Assembly: GCF_900114265.1 (NCBI RefSeq)
Contig: NZ_FPKV01000005.1
Location: forward strand, 62,001 to 126,000
Length of the DNA: 64,000 nucleotides
Direction of reading: 5' to 3'
DNA from: Flaviramulus basaltis
Lineage (GTDB): Bacteria > Bacteroidota > Bacteroidia > Flavobacteriales > Flavobacteriaceae
The position numbers and the translations under genes are program-made. Each line of letters opens with the position of its first letter. Position 1 is the first letter of the stretch. The notes beneath the pieces were generated by a model. It saw nothing but the letters and a program-made list of their open reading frames with translations. It had not been told where the DNA came from and ran no database searches. This document shows positions 25,201 to 32,792 of the stretch, in pieces.

Positions 25201-26082
25201 AAGTCCTCCTCTGCGGCCTGCTGGCCCAAACTGTATTTTGGCTACATCTTTAAGACGTATTGGAACATTATCTCTAACGGTCACCACACTTTCTTCTAGA
25301 TCACTTAGGTTTTTAATATACCCTAAACCTCTTACCAAATACTCAACCTTATTAAACTCTAAAGTTCGTGCGCCAATATCAAGATTACTGTCTTTTACAG
25401 CCTTCATAATCATACCAACATCTACGTTGTTGGCTTTCATGGCATCAGGATCAATCTCAACTTGATATTCCTTTAAAAAGCCCCCAATGGAAGCAACTTC
25501 TGAAACTCCAGATGCAGCAGTTAAATAATAACGTACATAAAAATCTTGAATGGTTCTTAATTCTTGAGGATCCCAACCTCCTGTTGCTTTACCTGTTTTA
25601 GGGTCTCTTCCCTCTAAGGTGTACCAATACACTTGACCCAAGGCCGTTGCATCAGGGCCAAGCGCTGGAGTCACTTCATTAGGAACTGTACCAGGTGGCA
25701 ATGAATTTAGTTTTTCAAGTATTCGTGTCCTGCTCCAATAGAAGTCTACATCTTCATTAAAAATGATGTATATACTGGATAGCCCGAAAATGGAATTACT
25801 TCGTATGGTTTTTACACCAGGAATCCCTAGTAAAGAGGTCGTTAATGGATAAGTAATTTGATCCTCAATATCTTGAGGAGATTGCCCCATCCATTCAGTA
25901 AATACAATTTGTTGGTTTTCACCAATATCTGGTATAGCATCAACTGGCACAGGGTTTCGCTCTATCAATGAGGTTTCCCAGTTAAAAGGTGCTGTAATAA
26001 ATCCTCCAACAATAAATGCGGCGAGTAATAGAAATGTTATCAACTTGTTTTCAAGAAAATAACGGATAGTTTTATTTAACAT
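22243..26082 (-). CDS. cusA: CusA-type heavy-metal RND efflux pump, enlarged
   Basis: The inner-membrane proton-driven pump for Cu(I)/Ag(I). The start at 26082 (MLNKTIRYFLENKLIT) is the usual family start. The helix-4 motif GIAIAIGVMIDVGIVFTEN has the single Asp typical of the Cu/Ag class, and the periplasmic MLATGMRAPMGIKVFGP contains the Met expected of the metal path. At about 1280 residues it is some 230 longer than E. coli CusA. The extra length falls mostly in a region with added hydrophobic segments (LIGFGFVFLFAYGSIIAI; YINIAITIIILVYFLT) after the first helix bundle, plus a porter-domain insertion near YDAFVLKDGTTYAYG. It is the first gene of the A-C-B pump operon. Confidence 0.93.
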   Translation of the reverse strand: MLNKTIRYFLENKLITFLLLAAFIVGGFITAPFNWETSLIERNPVPVDAIPDIGENQQIVFTEWMGQSPQDIEDQITYPLTTSLLGIPGVKTIRSNSIFGLSSIYIIFNEDVDFYWSRTRILEKLNSLPPGTVPNEVTPALGPDATALGQVYWYTLEGRDPKTGKATGGWDPQELRTIQDFYVRYYLTAASGVSEVASIGGFLKEYQVEIDPDAMKANNVDVGMIMKAVKDSNLDIGARTLEFNKVEYLVRGLGYIKNLSDLEESVVTVRDNVPIRLKDVAKIQFGPAGRRGGLDKSGVEAVGGVVVARYGANPQEVIHNLKSKIDEVAPGLPSKVLADGTVSKVTIVPFYDRSGLIQETLGTLESSLSHEILISILVVIVLVLNLRASVLISSILPVGVLMTFILMKYFGVDANIVALSGIAIAIGVMIDVGIVFTENIVRHLEMPENEGVRGKKLIEVIYVATVEVASAVITALATTVVSFLPVFAMQAAEGKLFKPLAWTKTFALISALFIGIMFIPALAKILFSIRINTKRTSRIFNGTLIGFGFVFLFAYGSIIAIALIAIGINNLLTQVPEKTFLKGKIKLPYTEKIANYINIAITIIILVYFLTIEWMPLGASNSVFVNFIFVTLVISLVLGALMAIVHFYKKILSWCLDNKWKFLMIPILVVFFGVTIWLGFGKVLGFMPEFTKNNVVWEKLDKNFPGLGNEFMPALNEGSFLLMPTTMPHSSITENTEVIASIDKHVMTIPEIESSVGKWGRVNSALDPAPTSMYENTINYIPEYILDEDGHRERFKVNKYDAFVLKDGTTYAYGTDEFRKITKKELILDEDGENFRQWREHIKKPDDIWNEIVKHAKFPGLTSAPKLQPIQTRLIMLATGMRAPMGIKVFGPTLEAIEKVGFELENILKEVPSVNPPTVFADRVVGKPYLEIKLNRQAMSRYGLSVKDMQMQLSVAVGGKQLSTTVEGRERFPVRVRYAREFRDNPDDIKKILIPTPAGVQVELGELASLEYVRGPQVIKSEDTFLTGYVIFDMKDGYAETNVVEDAQALIKKKIDSGEFKLPDGVTYRFTGNYENQIRASKRLMIVVPISLIVILLILYFQFKSMVPALMVFSGIFVAFAGGFIMIWLYGQGWFLNFDVFGVQMRDLFQLHTINLSVAVWVGFIALFGIATDDGVIMGTYLTQVFDKRHPDTVKEIRASVIAAGSKRVRPAMMTAATAIIALIPVLTATGKGADVVIPMAIPSFGGMLLQVMTMFVVPVLYSMWKEKGLKKQLKSSNA

Positions 26083-26132
26083 AAATTTGATAATTAAACA
26101 ATTAAACATTGGTATCAAGAAAATACCGAATA

Positions 26133-26153
26133 CCTGCCTACCGGTCAGGCAGG
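26133..26153. repeat. Intergenic palindrome CCTGCCT-ACCGGTC-AGGCAGG
   Basis: Perfect 7 bp arms around ACCGGTC, between the HYC_CC_PP gene and cusA. Degenerate relatives occur at 5527-5541 (CTGACCGGCTGGCAG) and inside the DUF4136 gene near 8866. I recall palindromes of this type scattered in Flavobacteriaceae genomes, so a dispersed repeat is more likely than a dedicated operator. Confidence 0.5.
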
Positions 26154-26211
26154 CAAAAAACTATCCTAATGGAAAAACATCCATTGGATAATAAAGTCTA
26201 TTGTTTAAAAA

Positions 26212-26628
26212 TCAAATTAAATAAGTCTCATCAAGCTTGTAGATATTCTTGACAATAAGTGGTGGTGGATATTGTGAAAATGAGGATACTTCGTTTTCTA
26301 AACCTTCAAAAAGGTTGATATAGGCATATACAAATGTAGCAACAAAAATTTGCTGATCATTTGTGAGATTATCAAACGAAACGTTTAACTCATTTTGCCC
26401 ATTTACGGTAATTTGTTCATTATTACAGCAATTCTTTCCTTCAAGAGTATCTTCTTTTGATGATTTAGTTTGTGCTAAATCCATACCACAACTTTCGGCA
26501 GAACCAAAATAAGATGAATCCACTAAAAAATCACCACAATAATGACTTTCAATAGTGAAAGACACCGTTGAGAGCATGACTAATAATGCCATTAAAAAGG
26601 ATGATATTTTATAAAAAGTTTTTTTCAT
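26212..26628 (-). CDS. HYC_CC_PP family exported protein (copy 1)
   Basis: The start at 26628 gives MKKTFYKISSFLMALLVMLS, a signal peptide; a second ATG lies at 26634. The mature protein carries the three motifs that name the family: SHYCGDFLV, KNCCNNE and SQYPPPLIV, and ends in DETYLI. A further Cys lies in ESCGMDL. Members are small envelope proteins of Bacteroidota placed beside copper pumps and TonB receptors; the Cys/His motifs suggest copper binding. It precedes cusA by about 130 bp and is divergent from the TonB receptor gene, whose other flank holds the paralogue at 29445. Confidence 0.82.
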   Translation of the reverse strand: MKKTFYKISSFLMALLVMLSTVSFTIESHYCGDFLVDSSYFGSAESCGMDLAQTKSSKEDTLEGKNCCNNEQITVNGQNELNVSFDNLTNDQQIFVATFVYAYINLFEGLENEVSSFSQYPPPLIVKNIYKLDETYLI

Positions 26629-27044
26629 TAACATTGCAAAGTTAAAAAAAATTGAATTCAAATCAGTTGTTTAACAAAAATTTATATTTTCAAAATCTTT
26701 TTTTGTTTGAAAATAGTAGAGCTATTTTGATTATTTTGAAATCTAAATAACGTGATTTTCATTTCAACTAACTCCACTAAATTTGTTTGCAAATTAAAGA
26801 TACCTGTTCTTTATATTTTATGATAAATATCATCGTTTCCTTAAATTTTCAATTTATTTGATACTTTTTTTTCAATGATAATTAATCTTGAAACCAAAAT
26901 TTGGTACTCAATTATGACTATTTATGATGATAGCCACAATGAACCAAAATATTATTAAGAATTATTCTAAATAATGTTGGGATTTTAAAAGTAGCTTATT
27001 ATATTTGCCGCTTATTCAAATTCATTCTAAATTATTTATCACAT
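26629..27044. other. Divergent promoter region between copper block and TonB receptor gene
   Basis: About 415 bp of AT-rich DNA without a gene. It holds a plus-strand promoter (26977-27007), an inverted repeat AAAATAG-5-CTATTTT (26710-26728), and a minus-strand -7-like TAACTTTG (26637-26644) just before the HYC_CC_PP start, without a well-placed -33 box. Confidence 0.45.
26977..27007 (+). promoter_or_regulatory. Promoter of the TonB receptor gene
   Basis: TTG at 26977-26979, 20 bp spacer, then TATATTTG at 27000-27007, a full match to the Bacteroidota TTG / TAnnTTTG promoter. It leaves a leader of about 32 nt before the ATG at 27045. Confidence 0.65.
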
Positions 27045-29273
27045 ATGAGAACTCTTTTTTTCCTTATTTCCATTTTACAATTTTCTTCAATATGGGCACA
27101 AACCAATCCTAAGAAAGAAGATAGTATTCAACAAAAAACCGAACAACTAAAAGAAGTAATTGTGTCTGCCAACACCATATTAGGCAGCAAATTTGAGATT
27201 AAAAACAAAACGGGTTCTGCAAGCTATATTTCCGAAGAGGAGTTAAAAAAGTTTTCTCACACAAATATCAATAGGGTATTGCAAACGGTTCCAGGAATTA
27301 ACATCTATGAAGAAGATGGCTTTGGGCTACGCCCAAATATAAGTTTGCGAGGCACATCGCCTGAGCGTAGTGCAAAAATCAACTTGATGGAAGATGGTAT
27401 TCTGATTGCGCCTGCACCCTACAGCGCACCTGCCGCCTATTATTTTCCTACCATTGGGCGTATGCAAGCCATTGAAGTCTTAAAAGGAAGCAGTCAAATT
27501 CAATACGGACCCAATACTACAGGTGGTGCCATTAATATGATATCTTCCCGAATTCCAGACAAATTTTCTGGACGAGCTTCCATTGCCGCAGGAAATTATG
27601 ATTCAAGAAACACCCAATTAGTTATTGGTGATAGCTATAAAAACTTTGGATTTGTCACGGATTATTTTAACTATAATTCTGATGGTTTTAAAAATCTCGA
27701 TGGCGGTGGTAATACAGGGTTTGATAAATCTGATTATTCTGCTAAATTTCGGGTTAACTCAAATTTAGATGCGATAACGTATCAGTCATTAACGTTTAAA
27801 ATCCAATATTCTGAAGAAGAGGCAAACGAAACTTACTTAGGTTTGACAGATGAAGATTTTGAAGAAAGCCCCTTTAGAAGATACAGAGCTTCTTCAGAGG
27901 ATGTTATGAACGCCGAGCATCAACAATATCAACTTACCCATTTTATACGATTATCATCATCATTAGACATAAGCACTACCGGTTACTTGAATAAATTCAA
28001 ACGTAATTGGTACAAATTGGATGATGTAAATTTAGGCGAAAGAGTAAGCATTAGTAATATCCTTTCATCGCCACAGAATTTCCCATTAGAATACCAGACC
28101 ATTTTAGGTAATGAAAACACCCAAGACGATGTTATGGGCGTAAAGGCAAACAATAGAACATACACGTCAAATGGTGTTCAATCCATTGCCAAACTAAGAT
28201 GGGGTTCTGATTGGTTACAAACTTTAGAAGCCGGAATACGTTACCACGAAGATGATGAGGACAGATTTCAATGGGTGGACAGATATGCATTCTTGAACAA
28301 TGAATTAATACGAACGACAGTAGGTGAAAAAGGGTCTGATGCTAACCGCATAAGTGGTGCAAAAGCTCTCGCCGCACACCTCTTATACACCCTAAAAGTT
28401 GAGAACCTGACCCTAACACCTGGCTTACGCTATGAGAATATAACTCTAACCCGAATGGACTATGGTACCAATGACCCTTCGAGGACTGGTCAAGATTTAT
28501 CCATTCGCGAAAACAAAGTAAACGTTTGGATTCCTGGTATAGGCGCAAATTATAGATTTAACAACGATTTTTCGGTTTTTGGTGGTGTGCACAAAGGGTT
28601 TTCCCCTCCAAGTAATACACCGGGGCAAAATGCCGAAGAAAGTATTAACTATGAAGTAGGTACTCGATTTAGCGTTAAAGGGCTTCAAGGGGAACTTGTT
28701 GGGTTTTACAATGACTATCAAAACCTACTTGGAAGTGATTTGGCTGCTACAGGTGGCACGGGAAGTCTTGACCAGTTTAATGCAGGTGAAGTACGCGTCA
28801 GCGGAATTGAATTTTTACTGAATTACAACCTATTATATAATAAGTCAGAAAAATTTAAACTTCCTCTATCGATTTCCTATACCCTCACGGACACAGAATT
28901 TCTGACCAGTTTTGATAGTAACGAAGATATTTATGGGGTGGTGACCAAAGGGGACGAAATACCATACATTGCAAAAAATCAATTGAATGCAACTTTTGGA
29001 CTAGAGCATAAGAAATTTGAAGTGAACTTGAATTCACGATATACTGGAGCATTTAGAACTAGATCTGGTTTAGGATCTATTCCTGAAAATTTTAAAGTGG
29101 ATTCTAACTTCATAGTTGACTTATCTGCTAGTTATTTTCTTAATGAAAATTTTACGCTATCAACAAACATCATAAACCTATTTAATACAAAATATGCTGT
29201 TTCTCGTGTGCCAGCAGGTTTACGTCCTGGCCATCCTTTTGGAATTAACTTTTCTGTAGCATATGGATTTTAA
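27045..29273 (+). CDS. TonB-dependent outer-membrane receptor (FecA-like)
   Basis: 742 residues with a signal peptide ending in WAQ. A short TonB-box-like LKEVIVSAN segment and the plug domain follow, with INRVLQTVPGINIYEEDGFG, LRGTSPERSAKINLMEDG and VLKGSSQIQYGPNTTGGAIN. The remaining 500 residues are a 22-strand barrel ending PFGINFSVAYGF with terminal Phe. The plug is most like FecA/ferric citrate receptors. In this setting, between two HYC_CC_PP genes and opposite cusA, a copper or chelated-metal substrate is possible. The 10-residue periplasmic signalling domain of true FecA is not seen, so no anti-sigma control is expected. Confidence 0.9.
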   Translation: MRTLFFLISILQFSSIWAQTNPKKEDSIQQKTEQLKEVIVSANTILGSKFEIKNKTGSASYISEEELKKFSHTNINRVLQTVPGINIYEEDGFGLRPNISLRGTSPERSAKINLMEDGILIAPAPYSAPAAYYFPTIGRMQAIEVLKGSSQIQYGPNTTGGAINMISSRIPDKFSGRASIAAGNYDSRNTQLVIGDSYKNFGFVTDYFNYNSDGFKNLDGGGNTGFDKSDYSAKFRVNSNLDAITYQSLTFKIQYSEEEANETYLGLTDEDFEESPFRRYRASSEDVMNAEHQQYQLTHFIRLSSSLDISTTGYLNKFKRNWYKLDDVNLGERVSISNILSSPQNFPLEYQTILGNENTQDDVMGVKANNRTYTSNGVQSIAKLRWGSDWLQTLEAGIRYHEDDEDRFQWVDRYAFLNNELIRTTVGEKGSDANRISGAKALAAHLLYTLKVENLTLTPGLRYENITLTRMDYGTNDPSRTGQDLSIRENKVNVWIPGIGANYRFNNDFSVFGGVHKGFSPPSNTPGQNAEESINYEVGTRFSVKGLQGELVGFYNDYQNLLGSDLAATGGTGSLDQFNAGEVRVSGIEFLLNYNLLYNKSEKFKLPLSISYTLTDTEFLTSFDSNEDIYGVVTKGDEIPYIAKNQLNATFGLEHKKFEVNLNSRYTGAFRTRSGLGSIPENFKVDSNFIVDLSASYFLNENFTLSTNIINLFNTKYAVSRVPAGLRPGHPFGINFSVAYGF

Positions 29274-29286
29274 GACAAATTTAATT

Positions 29287-29332
29287 ATATGACAAAAGTC
29301 ATATTTCTGTTTAATCTTTAAGATTACATTTG
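29287..29332 (+). promoter_or_regulatory. Crp/FNR-like site with class II promoter
   Basis: The inverted repeat ATATGAC-AAAA-GTCATAT (29287-29304) is followed by TACATTTG (29325-29332, consensus TAnnTTTG) with no TTG at -33. If transcription starts near 29337, the palindrome centre is at about -41.5, the standard class II position for a Crp/FNR-family activator. The downstream gene is the HYC_CC_PP protein at 29445. Confidence 0.5.
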
Positions 29333-29444
29333 TGTAATTGCATTATTGTTATTATATATAACATATTGATATTTAGAATTATAAATGAATTTTATTTAAT
29401 TCATAAAAAAACTAAATGTTAAACATTAATGCCTACCTTCAAAT

Positions 29445-29867
29445 GTGAACTCTTTTTTAACTAAAATATTATCCTTTTTTCTAGCAGTTTTTATACTGTT
29501 TTCAACCTCTTCATTTGCGGTAAATATGCACTTTTGCTGTAATAAATTGGTGGATATGGCCATTCTAAGTAAAGCGGAAGCATGTAAAGACAAAGTTCAA
29601 AAGAAAGATGTCTCGACCAAGAAATGCACAACATTTCAAGAAAAAAATTGTTGTAACAGTAGGTCATTTTTAAAAACAGGAGATGATATTATCAAAAAAG
29701 CCAACAATGAACTTCAGGCTGAAGACATCGTTTTCCTAAATACTTTTTTTTACACTTATATAAATCTATTTGAAGGACTAGATGAAAGTGTTGTTCCTTT
29801 TAAACATTACAGGCCGCCCTTGTTATTTAAGGACATACAAATTCTCCACGAGACTTATTTAATTTGA
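29445..29867 (+). CDS. HYC_CC_PP family exported protein (copy 2)
   Basis: 140 residues with a signal peptide, then NMHFCCNKLVD (the HxC element with an extra Cys), a spaced Cys in KAEACKDK, KNCCNSRSF and HYRPPLLFKD, ending HETYLI. The C-terminal half, FFYTYINLFEGLDE, is nearly identical in pattern to copy 1 at 26212, so the two are paralogues. They flank the TonB receptor gene on both sides. A role in loading or receiving copper for the receptor is plausible but untested. Expression appears to be under a Crp/FNR-like activator. Confidence 0.82.
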   Translation: MNSFLTKILSFFLAVFILFSTSSFAVNMHFCCNKLVDMAILSKAEACKDKVQKKDVSTKKCTTFQEKNCCNSRSFLKTGDDIIKKANNELQAEDIVFLNTFFYTYINLFEGLDESVVPFKHYRPPLLFKDIQILHETYLI

Positions 29868-30041
29868 TTTTCTACATCGCAGATTAAATTTAATCTACGT
29901 CTATTTTAGCCATTATTTCACTTCTGGCTAGCAAATTGTTGTACCCATTTCTCAACAACACTATTTACACCATTAATCTTGTAAAGGCTCCGTCTTTGCG
30001 AACTATTGAGTTTAAAACGCAATAGTAATACATTAAAAACT

Positions 30042-30623
30042 ATGAGCACACCAAAGGAATTTTGGATTAAAAACATGGTATGCAATCGCTGTATAAAAGT
30101 CATTAGGCAAGAACTGATAGAACTTGGAGTAACTATACTTTCTTTAGAATTAGGAAGACTCTTGGTAGAAGCTCCTAACAAAACTAATGATGAAATTATT
30201 AACGCTGTAACAAATATACTTCACGCCAATGATTTTGAAATTGTACAGACTGAAGAGGAAATGCTTGTAGAGAGAATCAAAATTATTTTGATTGAAGAAT
30301 TGCAAGAGTTGCCACTACATATAAAAGTAAAGACTTCTGAACTTTTAGCTTCTGCACTTCATCGTGACTATAAGACATTGAGCAAATTGTTTTCTGCTAA
30401 TGAAAAGACCACTATTGAAAAATACTTTATCAAACTGAAAATCGAAAAAGTTAAAGAACTCATACAATTAAAGCAGTATTCTTTTTCGGATATAAGTTAT
30501 TTATTGGATTACAGTAGTATAAATCACTTGTCAAGACAATTTAAAGAAGTTGTCGGAATGAGTATGACGGACTATAAAAACACAGAAAACTGGAAACGTA
30601 ATTTCTATGATGAAATTATATAA
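30042..30623 (+). CDS. HMA-AraC one-component regulator (copy 3)
   Basis: The ATG at 30042 is chosen over an upstream in-frame TTG because it aligns with the other copies (MSTPKEFWIKNMVCNRC; Cys14, Cys17). The linker DYKTLSKLFSANEKTTIEKY and the AraC part IKLKIEKVKELIQLKQYSFS and INHLSRQFKEVVGMSMTDYK are strongly conserved with copies at 6277 and 16963. It is followed by cytochrome and porin-like genes. A promoter-like block directly after its stop codon is repeated upstream of 32793, suggesting that these two promoters are its targets. Confidence 0.83.
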   Translation: MSTPKEFWIKNMVCNRCIKVIRQELIELGVTILSLELGRLLVEAPNKTNDEIINAVTNILHANDFEIVQTEEEMLVERIKIILIEELQELPLHIKVKTSELLASALHRDYKTLSKLFSANEKTTIEKYFIKLKIEKVKELIQLKQYSFSDISYLLDYSSINHLSRQFKEVVGMSMTDYKNTENWKRNFYDEII

Positions 30624-30673
30624 ATAACAACGAAAGTTATGTAAATGAAAAATCTGCAAGACCATTAAATTTA
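30612..30673 (+). promoter_or_regulatory. Duplicated promoter element, copy 1 (HMA-AraC target candidate)
   Basis: A block beginning GAAATTATATAAATAA in the last codons of the regulator gene continues with AACGAAAGTTATG and ends at TAAATTTA (30666-30673), a -7-like box. The same block with four mismatches in 38 nt, and exactly the same 54-bp spacing to TAAATTTA, recurs at 32709-32770. It lies where an AraC-type activator would bind. Confidence 0.5.
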
Positions 30674-30695
30674 ATAATTCTAAAAAACCAATAAT

Positions 30696-31124
30696 ATGAA
30701 AACAAAAAAAATCTTAATCAGTATCACATTTACTGGCTTCCTTTTTTTACTACTAGTAAGCTTTGTGAAAGCGCCAAAAAATGATTACATAACTGTACAA
30801 CAAAAAAAATGGGTTGCACCCGCGAGTGCAGACAAAATAGTCAATCCTTTAAAAGGAGATGCTAATGCCGCTACTTCTGGCAAAAAACTTTATAAAGTCA
30901 TGTGCTTTGTATGCCATGGTCCGAAAGGTAAAGGCGATGGCATGGCAGGAGCTGGTTTAACCCCTAAACCAACAGATTTAACCAGTGATGAGTTTCAATC
31001 TCAATCAGATGGTGCCATTTTTTGGAAAATTGCTGAAGGTAGAGCTCCTATGGCTAGCTACAAATCATCTATTCCAGAAAAAAAGCGCTGGGAAATTATT
31101 AACTACATAAGAACACTTAAATAA
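30696..31124 (+). CDS. Monohaem c-type cytochrome
   Basis: A signal anchor (ISITFTGFLFLLLVSFVKA) precedes a class I cytochrome c domain with CFVCHG (Cys70, Cys73, His74) and the axial Met in GRAPMASYK (Met119). The tail KRWEIINYIRTL is the usual C-terminal helix. It is located in the periplasm, probably tethered, and would carry electrons. Its stop overlaps the ATG of the porin-like gene by one base (TAATG), so the two are co-translated. Confidence 0.9.
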   Translation: MKTKKILISITFTGFLFLLLVSFVKAPKNDYITVQQKKWVAPASADKIVNPLKGDANAATSGKKLYKVMCFVCHGPKGKGDGMAGAGLTPKPTDLTSDEFQSQSDGAIFWKIAEGRAPMASYKSSIPEKKRWEIINYIRTLK

Positions 31125-32308
31125 TGAAAAAGCTAATTATATTATTAATGATTGTTGGATTTGGTCATATTACTTATGGGCAAACGTACAACAACTTTGA
31201 AACTGACAGCGTAACTGCGTCTCAGCCATTTAAGCCAAGTAAAACTCAGTTTATGATTAGAGGCTATGGCCATACTGGATTAAACTTTATGAATACCGAA
31301 GGCGAAAAGGAGTCTTCATACGTTGGTTCAGCCTTTGCTCCTATCTTTTTATTCAAACATTCAGACAGACTTATGTTTGAAGCAGAACTTGAATTTGGGC
31401 TTGAAGATAACGAACTTGAAGTAGGCTTGGAATACGCAGATGTTATGTATATATTAAATAAGAACATGACGGTTCGTGCTGGTAAATTTCTGCTTCCTTT
31501 TGGTACGTTTATGGAACGGTTACATCCTGCTTGGATTAATAGGCTTCCAACAACACCATTAGGCTATGGTCATGATGGAATTGCACCTTCATCAGGAATT
31601 GGAGTTGAATTAAGAGGTGCTTTTGATCTTGGAGGACCAAAACTTAATTATGCTGTATATTCAACCAATGGTCCAAGACTAAAGGACGGCAGTCTAGAAC
31701 CCGAAGAAGCTGGAATGCTTATGTTTCAAAATTTTGAAGATAACAATACCAGTAAAGCTTTTGGAGGCCGTATTGGGTTATTGCCCTTTGCAGATTCATC
31801 CACCGAAATAGGCTTTTCTACATATTCAACAAGTAAAGTTGGAACGACAGATTCAGAATACGAAAATACTGGAGCATTTTTATATGCCTTTGATTTTGCT
31901 TTCATAAAACAAATACCCGCAATTGGTGGGTTTATTGATATAAAAGGACAGTATAATAATTCTGATATTGATGATGCTACTTATATTGAGATAGAGGATG
32001 ATATAGAAGAAGAATATACTTTTGATAACAAGAGTGACTCTTTTTACGCTCAATTAAGCTACCGCCCTACAATGGCCAGCAATGATTTTCTGAAAAAGTT
32101 AGAACTAGTTGGAAGATATTCAAATCTCAATACACCAGAAGGTGCGGAATGGGAAGAACAATCCGACCAATATGCCTTCGGCTTAAATTATTGGTTAACC
32201 TGGAGATCGGTTATAAAAGTGGCATATCAGACAACGGACAGCGTTGGGGGTCATGATGGAGGTGGCACAGCAAATGGCTTCTTTATGCACTGGGCCATTG
32301 GATTCTAA
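31124..32308 (+). CDS. Outer-membrane porin-like beta-barrel
   Basis: 394 residues with a signal peptide ending in TYGQ and an all-beta pattern ending in FMHWAIGF with terminal Phe. Motifs such as FLFKHSDRLMFEAELEFGLED, RAGKFLLPFGTFMERLHPAW and GVELRGAFDLGG resemble the phosphate-selective porin O/P or carbohydrate-porin group found near redox genes in Bacteroidota. It lies between two cytochromes, so it may bind or admit a redox substrate. The substrate is unknown. Confidence 0.75.
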   Translation: MKKLIILLMIVGFGHITYGQTYNNFETDSVTASQPFKPSKTQFMIRGYGHTGLNFMNTEGEKESSYVGSAFAPIFLFKHSDRLMFEAELEFGLEDNELEVGLEYADVMYILNKNMTVRAGKFLLPFGTFMERLHPAWINRLPTTPLGYGHDGIAPSSGIGVELRGAFDLGGPKLNYAVYSTNGPRLKDGSLEPEEAGMLMFQNFEDNNTSKAFGGRIGLLPFADSSTEIGFSTYSTSKVGTTDSEYENTGAFLYAFDFAFIKQIPAIGGFIDIKGQYNNSDIDDATYIEIEDDIEEEYTFDNKSDSFYAQLSYRPTMASNDFLKKLELVGRYSNLNTPEGAEWEEQSDQYAFGLNYWLTWRSVIKVAYQTTDSVGGHDGGGTANGFFMHWAIGF

Positions 32309-32330
32309 CAAACATAAAAACACAAAGATT

Positions 32331-32636
32331 ATGAAAACAATACATAAAATATTTACCGTGGCAATACTGCTCTTCATTTCAGGAGGAACGATTGTTGGCT
32401 GTTCATCAACAAAAAACAATTATACAGCTGCAACAGATGTCCAAGAGGAATTTAAAATGGAAAAATCTGGCGCCCAAATGTGGGGAGAAGCCTGTAATAG
32501 ATGCCATTTGGCACCTTCACCAGCCGATTATAATGACACAGATTGGAGCACTATAAGCTTGCACATGAGAGTTAGGGCAAATCTCGCTGAAAATGAAATT
32601 GCAAAAATTGAAACCTTTTTAAAATCTGCGAATTAA
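32331..32636 (+). CDS. Small lipoprotein cytochrome
   Basis: The start at 32331 gives MKTIHKIFTVAILLFISGGT and lipobox IVGC (Cys24); the longer frame overlaps the porin-like gene. The mature protein has one haem-c motif, CNRCHLAPSPADY (Cys55, Cys58, His59), and a single helix-rich tail NEIAKIETFLKSAN. A Met in HMRVRANL may be the sixth ligand. It is the last gene of this unit, followed by a strong terminator. With the cytochrome at 30696 and the porin-like protein it forms an envelope electron-transfer set. Confidence 0.83.
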   Translation: MKTIHKIFTVAILLFISGGTIVGCSSTKNNYTAATDVQEEFKMEKSGAQMWGEACNRCHLAPSPADYNDTDWSTISLHMRVRANLAENEIAKIETFLKSAN

Positions 32637-32644
32637 TAGCTAGT

Positions 32645-32695
32645 AACCCATTCCCGTTACTATGGCTAATAGACTATTGGGAATGGGTTTATTAA
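32645..32695 (+). terminator. Strong terminator after the cytochrome genes
   Basis: AACCCATTCCC (32645-32655) and GGGAATGGGTT (32679-32689) make a perfect 11 bp stem with a 23-nt loop, followed by TATT. It lies nine bases after the stop of the small cytochrome gene. Confidence 0.75.
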
Positions 32696-32708
32696 AATGA
32701 CTTATTAT

Positions 32709-32770
32709 GAAATTATATAAATAAGAACGAAAGTTATGCAGATGCAAAACGAGAATCGTCACTAAATTTA
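32709..32770 (+). promoter_or_regulatory. Duplicated promoter element, copy 2
   Basis: GAAATTATATAAATAA, AACGAAAGTTATG and the TAAATTTA box (32763-32770) repeat the element at 30612-30673 with identical spacing. It follows a terminator and precedes the WG-repeat gene, so it likely drives the unit starting at 32793. Confidence 0.5.
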
Positions 32771-32792
32771 ACAAAACCAAAATCAATTTAAA

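Noticed and set aside
26133-26153. Palindrome before cusA as a specific operator or terminator
   Set aside because: The T-run is on the wrong side, and degenerate copies occur elsewhere in the window, one of them inside a gene; a dispersed repeat is likelier.
30006-30041. TTG start for HMA-AraC copy 3
   Set aside because: Alignment with the two paralogues fits the ATG at 30042.
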